Source of the DNA: Nemertoderma westbladi
Lineage: Eukaryota > Xenacoelomorpha > Nemertodermatida > Nemertodermatidae
DNA length: 26,358 nt
Reading direction: 5' to 3'
Assembly: GCA_032718475.1 (NCBI GenBank)
Contig: JAUCBJ010006509.1
Coordinates: 1-26,358 of the forward strand
Shown piece by piece: positions 19,630 to 26,358 of the stretch. The notes beneath the pieces were generated by a model. That model was not told the DNA's origin. It ran no database searches and saw only the letters and a program-made list of their open reading frames with translations. Every line of letters begins with the position of its first letter. Position 1 is the first letter of the stretch. A program made the translations under genes and the position numbers.

Positions 19630-20420
19630 ACAATTTTAATTTAGAAACAAATTATAATTTGCCAAAATCAAATTTGGGTAGTTAATTTCGAAGCGCTGAT
19701 ACAAAATATTGAAATCGTTTTTTATCGTTATTGACTTATTACTATCGTATTATTGTTGACGTATTGACTTATTTCTTAACTTTTTAACCAATTCTATTTC
19801 CTTCAATCAGTGATTGAATAGGATTGATTCAGAGTCAATAACCGGTGCTTATAGCTAAGTTTATATGCCGCCCTTCATACAGACTACGTATCAAAACGTC
19901 AAGCTATTATTTGCTGAAATCGTGCAATCTCATCACTTCTCACTCACGTCATTGATAATTTATTCTGTCTTTATGGAGTTTTTATTCCAAATATTTGATT
20001 CACTTTCACCTCTTATTTTTCACGCGCTTGGTATTATAAATTCATTGGCTGTGAATCAGTTGTAGCATTTCATAATTTTTCCATAGCGCGCGTGTTTGAC
20101 GTACGCGAATGCCGCAGTGTATTTAATAAATATTTTATTTCGCTTCTTAAACCTTTGACGTAAATCTTGTTAACTTATTTAAGTAAACTTATTTTATAGG
20201 TAATATTTTACTTCCACTATGCTGCTTTTCATCTTTTAATTTGTTCCATTGATATGGTGATTTATTGTTTTAATGTTATTCGCTTTATTTAATTTTAATT
20301 ATCAACGCTTTTTAGGTCTTTTTAAGAGAACCCGCCCTACCCGTATTATTTAACTCACGTTTAGTAGTTAGTAAATAAGTGTGTTTTACATTAAGTTACA
20401 CATGATGGTATTTTGTTGCC
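19630..20420. other. AT-rich spacer, no gene seen
   Basis: Short open frames only. No splice-supported exon, RNA gene or clear repeat. Confidence 0.4.
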
Positions 20421-20812
20421 TGTATTTTAACTTTTACGTCGCCATCTTGTGGGTGTGTCACTCCCCTCTGTATTTTAACTTTTACGTCGCCATCTTGTGG
20501 GTGTGTCACTCCCCTCTGTATTTTAACTTTTACGTCGCCATCTTGTGGGTGTGTCACTCCCCTCTGTATTTTAACTTTTACGTCGCCATCTTGTGGGTGT
20601 GTCACTCCCCTCTGTATTTTAACTTTTACGTCGCCATCTTGTGGGTGTGTCACTCCCCTCTGTATTTTAACTTTTACGTCGCCATCTTGTGGGTGTGTCA
20701 CTCCCCTCTGTATTTTAACTTTTACGTCGCCATCTTGTGGGTGTGTCACTCCCCTCTGTATTTTAACTTTTACGTCGCCATCTTGTGGGTGTGTCACTCC
20801 CCTCTGTATTTA
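20421..20812. repeat. Perfect 8 x 48-bp tandem array with regulatory-like motifs
   Basis: Eight identical 48-bp units (20421-20804) and a partial ninth. Each holds TTTTACGTC (CRE-like half site), CGCCATCTTG (reverse complement CAAGATGGCG, the YY1 core) and GGGTGTGTC (CACCC/KLF-like on the other strand). Because 48 is divisible by three and the unit lacks stops, both strands stay open (16-residue repeats YFNFYVAILWVCHSPL and its antisense), so openness alone is not evidence of coding. The lack of any mismatch indicates very recent expansion or homogenisation. Confidence 0.95.
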
Positions 20813-21669
20813 AAGGTTTTTGTCAGTTCTTTTGTACATTGACTGACAATTACTTTTTTGGGCAAGATACAGGAAAGACCAAAATAGAGATATTTTAGTG
20901 GTAAAAAATAGATGAAGTTTCTTAAAAACAACAAACATACTCTAAAAGATCATTGTTTGTAGTGTTCAGTGCAAATATTGCCTTAACTGGTATTGTATCC
21001 CTGATGTTTAATTATGCAATAATATTTGGCATTAACCCCGGTTATATGAGGCGACAGTTTATGCCCTTTTGTCTCTAATTTCACTGATTTTTATAAGTTT
21101 TGGCTACTTTTCTCTTTATTGCTCCTTTTACATCAATCGAATTATTCCATATCTCATCTTTTTAGTTACATTGAATACGTTTTCTTATTTGTTATGTAGA
21201 TACCATGTCTTAAAAATTTGATTCTGAAATTATTTTGTGTGTCGTGTTTTAATTTTAATTTTTACTATAGTAATAATAAATATTGGTTTAATCTTTTAAT
21301 TTCTTTACTATTTTCGATTATCATAAGTGACCCCGGCGCTTCCAACACGGAAAATGATAACTGTAGGTTGTGAATAGTAGTTGATGGAGCAACTGTCGGT
21401 CGGTCCATCTGTCGCTCTAACTGTCTGTCTGTCGGCAAATAGTTGAGGCTGATAACTCAGTCAATTTGTGATGAAATTAATTCGAACTTGATACACGTCA
21501 TGTAGTCTGTCAAAAGTTTGAAACAGATTTTGTTTGGGTCTTAGAAATTCTCCCGACTCCCGCTAGAGGTGGATAATAGGCAACGGTTGAAACAGTGGTA
21601 CCCGTATTCTAAGCCGCTTACTTCGTCCTACGCTAGTGCCGAACAAAAGTAAATTATAGTAACTGTTAA
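20813..21669. other. Spacer, no gene seen
   Basis: AT-rich and non-coding as far as I can tell. A short GTCTGTCTGTCTGTCGG tetranucleotide run lies near 21421-21435. Confidence 0.4.
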
Positions 21670-21788
21670 TAAAGACCGTTAGAACCTCCGAAACGATGCC
21701 GGTTAGTAAAGACCGTTAGAACCTCCGAAACTATGCCGGTTAGTAAAGACCGTTAGAACCTCCGAAACTATGCCGGTTAGTAAAGACG
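21670..21788 (+). repeat. 37-bp tandem repeat, three copies plus a partial
   Basis: Units at 21670, 21707 and 21744 begin TAAAGACCGTTAGAACCTCC and end ATGCCGGTTAG; the only difference seen between them is GAAACGATG versus GAAACTATG. A partial unit follows to 21788. Confidence 0.92.
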
Positions 21789-21965
21789 ACCCCTGTTAAG
21801 TGTCCTGTACTTTCCCTTTCCCGTGGAAAAAAAACTACCTTCTCGGAGCGCATTCCTCATAGACAACCATTGGCAGAAATGAGAGACTGAGTTACTTTCC
21901 CAAACAGTACAGGAAACTTCACATGGGGGTAATTTTGTTTTCTCTGAGGAGGACGAAGTATGGTG

Positions 21966-22020
21966 GGATGGATGGATGGATGGAAGGAAGGGAGGAAGGG
22001 GAAGGAAGGAAAGTAGGAAA
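21966..22020 (+). repeat. GGAT/GGAA purine microsatellite
   Basis: (GGAT)n grades into GGAA/GGGA repeats just before the AAAAG array, forming one purine-rich tract of about 210 bp together with it. Confidence 0.85.
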
Positions 22021-22029
22021 GGAAAGTAG

Positions 22030-22179
22030 AAAAGAAAAGAAAAGAAAAGAAAAGAAAAGAAAAGAAAAGAAAAGAAAAGAAAAGAAAAGAAAAGAAAAGA
22101 AAAGAAAAGAAAAGAAAAGAAAAGAAAAGAAAAGAAAAGAAAAGAAAAGAAAAGAAAAGAAAAGAAAAGAAAAGAAAAG
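22030..22179 (+). repeat. (AAAAG)30 microsatellite
   Basis: Thirty uninterrupted AAAAG pentamers, 150 bp, fully homopurine on the plus strand. The open frames on both strands (EKKRK / SFLFF repeats) are products of the repeat. Confidence 0.97.
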
Positions 22180-22376
22180 TCAACAATTCGAATGGTTTGA
22201 AGAGCGCCTATTTATAGTAAATTTTTACCCCATGTCAATACTTCGAAAGACCATGTCAACACTTCGCAAAGGAAAAATTGTAATGTAAATAGAATAATAG
22301 TATATTATTTTAAAATACAAATACAATATAACTACACCATGACCCGTAATATAGTGTCATTTTCTGATGACACGGA

Positions 22377-22396
22377 CCCCCCCCCCCCCCCCCCCC
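22377..22396 (+). repeat. Poly-C tract, 20 C
   Basis: A run of 20 C residues followed by ACCCCC, the third such tract in the window. Confidence 0.9.
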
Positions 22397-23070
22397 ACCC
22401 CCAAATTTTTTTACAGATCTTTATCATATTGCTTGAAATTTGAGTAGTTCTACTCACCGTGGTTGTTAAAATGAAGCCAGAAGTTTCGATTTTGCCTTTA
22501 CATTTTTTTATAAGATTTAAAAAAGTTTTTTTTGCGAAATTGCACATCTCCTATCATCGCCATTCTTCACACTAACCTCGCTTTATAGATATCATTAAAA
22601 AGCTTGCGTTACAAGGATTCCAAATATGTAACAATATTTGAATTTCGTGACTTTTTCGTGACTAATTTCAATTTCGTGACGTGGAAAGACTTCCAAGAGA
22701 TTCCAAAGTAGGAAATCGTATAATCTTCACTTATGATACACTAGCCAAAAACGACGAGCCAATATCGATGGTAAGTGAGTTCACGCTCGCTCATCAGGAA
22801 AATAGGTGGAACAAACGCTCAGGTGGAAGGGTCTCAATGGATGTCAACCAACCAATCAGGCCACGCCCCTGTTGCGCCACCAACAATAGAGTTTGGAAAG
22901 GCCAGTCGGCCAGTACGACCGGAACAAGTCTGTGTAAGCTTAAACAGGAAACAGCTAGTGGGCAATAATAATAACTGAAGACATATTTTTGGGACATTAT
23001 TTCACATTATTTCTACAATATAACGATCCAGTCTTGGGGACTTAGAAAATCACATAAAGTAAAACTTAGT
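22397..23070. other. Spacer, no gene seen
   Basis: Short overlapping open frames at about 22681-22997 have no splice or homology support. TTTCGTGAC recurs three times near 22642-22681. Confidence 0.4.
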
Positions 23071-23353
23071 TTTCATTCAAATTGAATTGTTGTGGGGTGA
23101 GTGACGCGGTGTATTAAATATACAATGTAAATAAGACAATATGATAATGCTCTCCATAGCGAAAAATATCAACCGGCCCTATTGGGGCTCGAACCCGGTA
23201 CCTGGGTTTCAAACTTCTGGTTATCATCAGCTGGGTGAGTGTACTGAGCTACCAGACCGGATGAATATTTCGCTATGGAGTGGGAGATCATATTTGGGCC
23301 AACTAATCGCTATGGAGAGCATTATCATATTGTCTTATTTCATTCAAATTGAA
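23071..23353 (-). mobile_element. tRNA-derived SINE-like element with terminal inverted repeats and flanking direct repeats
   Basis: On the minus strand a tRNA-like core has an A-box-like TGGTAGCTCAGT (23243-23254) and a perfect B box GGTTCGAGCCC (23185-23195), ending in GGGCC; it resembles tRNA-Ile in outline (CTGATGATAACCAG around the anticodon). Perfect 34-bp inverted repeats flank it at 23129-23162 and 23307-23340, and a third partial copy of the arm (TTTCGCTATGGAG) lies at 23268-23280. A 16-bp direct repeat, TTTCATTCAAATTGAA, lies at 23071-23086 and 23338-23353 and could be a target-site duplication, though it overlaps the right arm by 3 bp. There is an insert in the D-arm to anticodon region, so it is not a functional tRNA gene. 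Confidence 0.65.
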
Positions 23354-23865
23354 GCCTCAGCCTGCCAGTTTTACCCTCTATATAACTATCGAAAATTTGT
23401 ATGTACTATAAATCTCTGATCGAGTGCGACCCAGCCACTCTAATAGACTACCCCGTCCCACATTACATTGAAATAAATGCATCCAAAAATAAATAAATAT
23501 ATATATATAGACCAATATAAGTGCGCTTATGCCAAACTTAAATTACGATATACAGTATATTCTATATAACTGTTTACCACTAAGCTGCAATAAAAGTCTG
23601 GGGTTTATGCTGCAGAACTGGTAAGCCACGGACGAACACCTACAACCGTACCAAACCGCCCTCCAAATGGACGCGTACCGGTATGGTATGTGTAATGTGA
23701 GTCTAAAGCCATATTCATTGCCTTGCGACAATTATGGCTTCTGACCCCCACAAACACCCCGAAAAATGGCCCTAGTAAAATTAGAACTGATCACTGATGG
23801 CTCATACACAATAACAATAAGTAAAAATAATTTAAACATCAAACTGCACAAAAAAAGCATCACAT
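23354..23865. other. Spacer downstream of alpha-tubulin, no gene seen
   Basis: AT-rich sequence with a short (AT)n run near 23497-23508. No supported feature. Confidence 0.4.
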
Positions 23866-23871
23866 TTTATT
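23866..23871 (-). terminator. Poly(A) signal of alpha-tubulin
   Basis: AATAAA on the minus strand, 68 nt after the stop codon of the tubulin gene. Confidence 0.7.
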
Positions 23872-23939
23872 GTTTACACAGAGACTAGTCAGTTATGCTG
23901 TCAATTATCATTTTTAAAGATAGTTTAGCTAAGGAATAT

Positions 23940-25962
<2,023 letters not shown>

Positions 25963-26104
25963 TTTGATATTTTTTGTGGAATCAAATTTTTCAGTTCAAA
26001 ACTATTCAATTCAATTCAAATAAATAAACACACGCAGTTTCTTAAACAGCGATAGCTCCAATAATGAAAGGACGCCAAATTGGTATCAGATATGAATTAC
26101 GATC

Positions 26105-26112
26105 CTTTTATA
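26105..26112 (-). promoter_or_regulatory. TATA box of alpha-tubulin
   Basis: TATAAAAG in GGATATAAAAGG on the minus strand, about 143 bp upstream of the ATG. A start site about 30 bp downstream (near 26075) would leave a 5' UTR of about 115 nt, which is reasonable for a highly expressed gene. Confidence 0.6.
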
Positions 26113-26358
26113 TCCAGTAGTTAGGTAATAAGGAATTCAAGTTATTTGATAGGTCGTCCGCCACCACCAGCTGCATTGTATCTGCCCTGGGAACCATGAA
26201 CCGAACAATTTTATTAATTAACCACATGGCGAACCAAACCACTCACAGTATACATACTGTGCGAGTAAGTTAGGAGGATAGATAAACCTAAACCATCATC
26301 TTGTGGTTTAGCGACGAGTAGTTTAGTATGGTATCGCATGCAAAGCGATTGGTAGACC
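26113..26358. other. Upstream flank of alpha-tubulin, no gene seen
   Basis: Proximal promoter sequence by position. I see no convincing coding exon on either strand. Confidence 0.4.

Noticed and set aside
21857-22288. Lys/Glu-rich and Phe/Ser-rich open frames
   Set aside because: Translation of the AAAAG microsatellite on both strands.
23170-23265. Functional tRNA gene on the minus strand
   Set aside because: The B box is perfect, but the D arm and anticodon stem do not fold with normal spacing and the segment is embedded in a repeat element.

Overview
The window looks like nuclear DNA of an invertebrate animal. Its genes are split by GT-AG introns, the spacer DNA is AT-rich, and minisatellites, microsatellites, poly-C tracts and small repeat-derived elements are abundant. 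The recognisable proteins (cyclin E, alpha-tubulin, a TRABD-type TraB protein, an ENO4-type enolase-like protein) are metazoan. A lophotrochozoan such as a mollusc or annelid would fit, but that is inference; nothing here fixes the species.

Layout. 572-4705 (+): parts of a spliced gene I do not recognise, with a G-rich 40-bp minisatellite in its first intron. 5317-6492 (-): a single-exon TRABD-like gene with a poly(A) signal just after its stop. 6.6-8.7 kb: hairpins, a foldback MITE-like element, diverged dispersed repeats and a poly-C run, no gene. 8.7-9.3 kb: putative cyclin E promoter region with CCAAT-like and E2F-like elements. 9337-18972 (+): a complete cyclin E gene of seven coding exons whose phases all agree, 389 codons plus stop. 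Its fourth intron holds an intronless antisense gene (12753-14561) for an enolase-4-like protein that has lost most enolase active-site residues. Its last intron is almost wholly a 3-kb minisatellite. 19-23.8 kb: gene-poor spacer with a perfect 8 x 48-bp array carrying YY1-like, CRE-like and CACCC-like motifs, a 37-bp triplet repeat, (AAAAG)30, a poly-C run and a tRNA-derived palindromic element. 23940-25962 (-): a complete alpha-tubulin gene of three coding exons, the first consisting of the ATG alone, with a TATA box upstream.

The most striking observation is the last cyclin E intron. The 32-bp minisatellite unit matches the last 20 nt of exon 6 plus its 5' splice site, so about 95 near-identical copies of that exon end and donor follow the real one in tandem. 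Only the first donor gives the full-length protein. Use of any later donor, or read-through, ends the protein before exon 7, which carries the LTPP..S sequence matching the Fbw7 phosphodegron of cyclin E. Whether any downstream donor is used cannot be told from DNA.

Apart from the physical nesting of the enolase-like gene in cyclin E, there is no sign that these genes work as one pathway.
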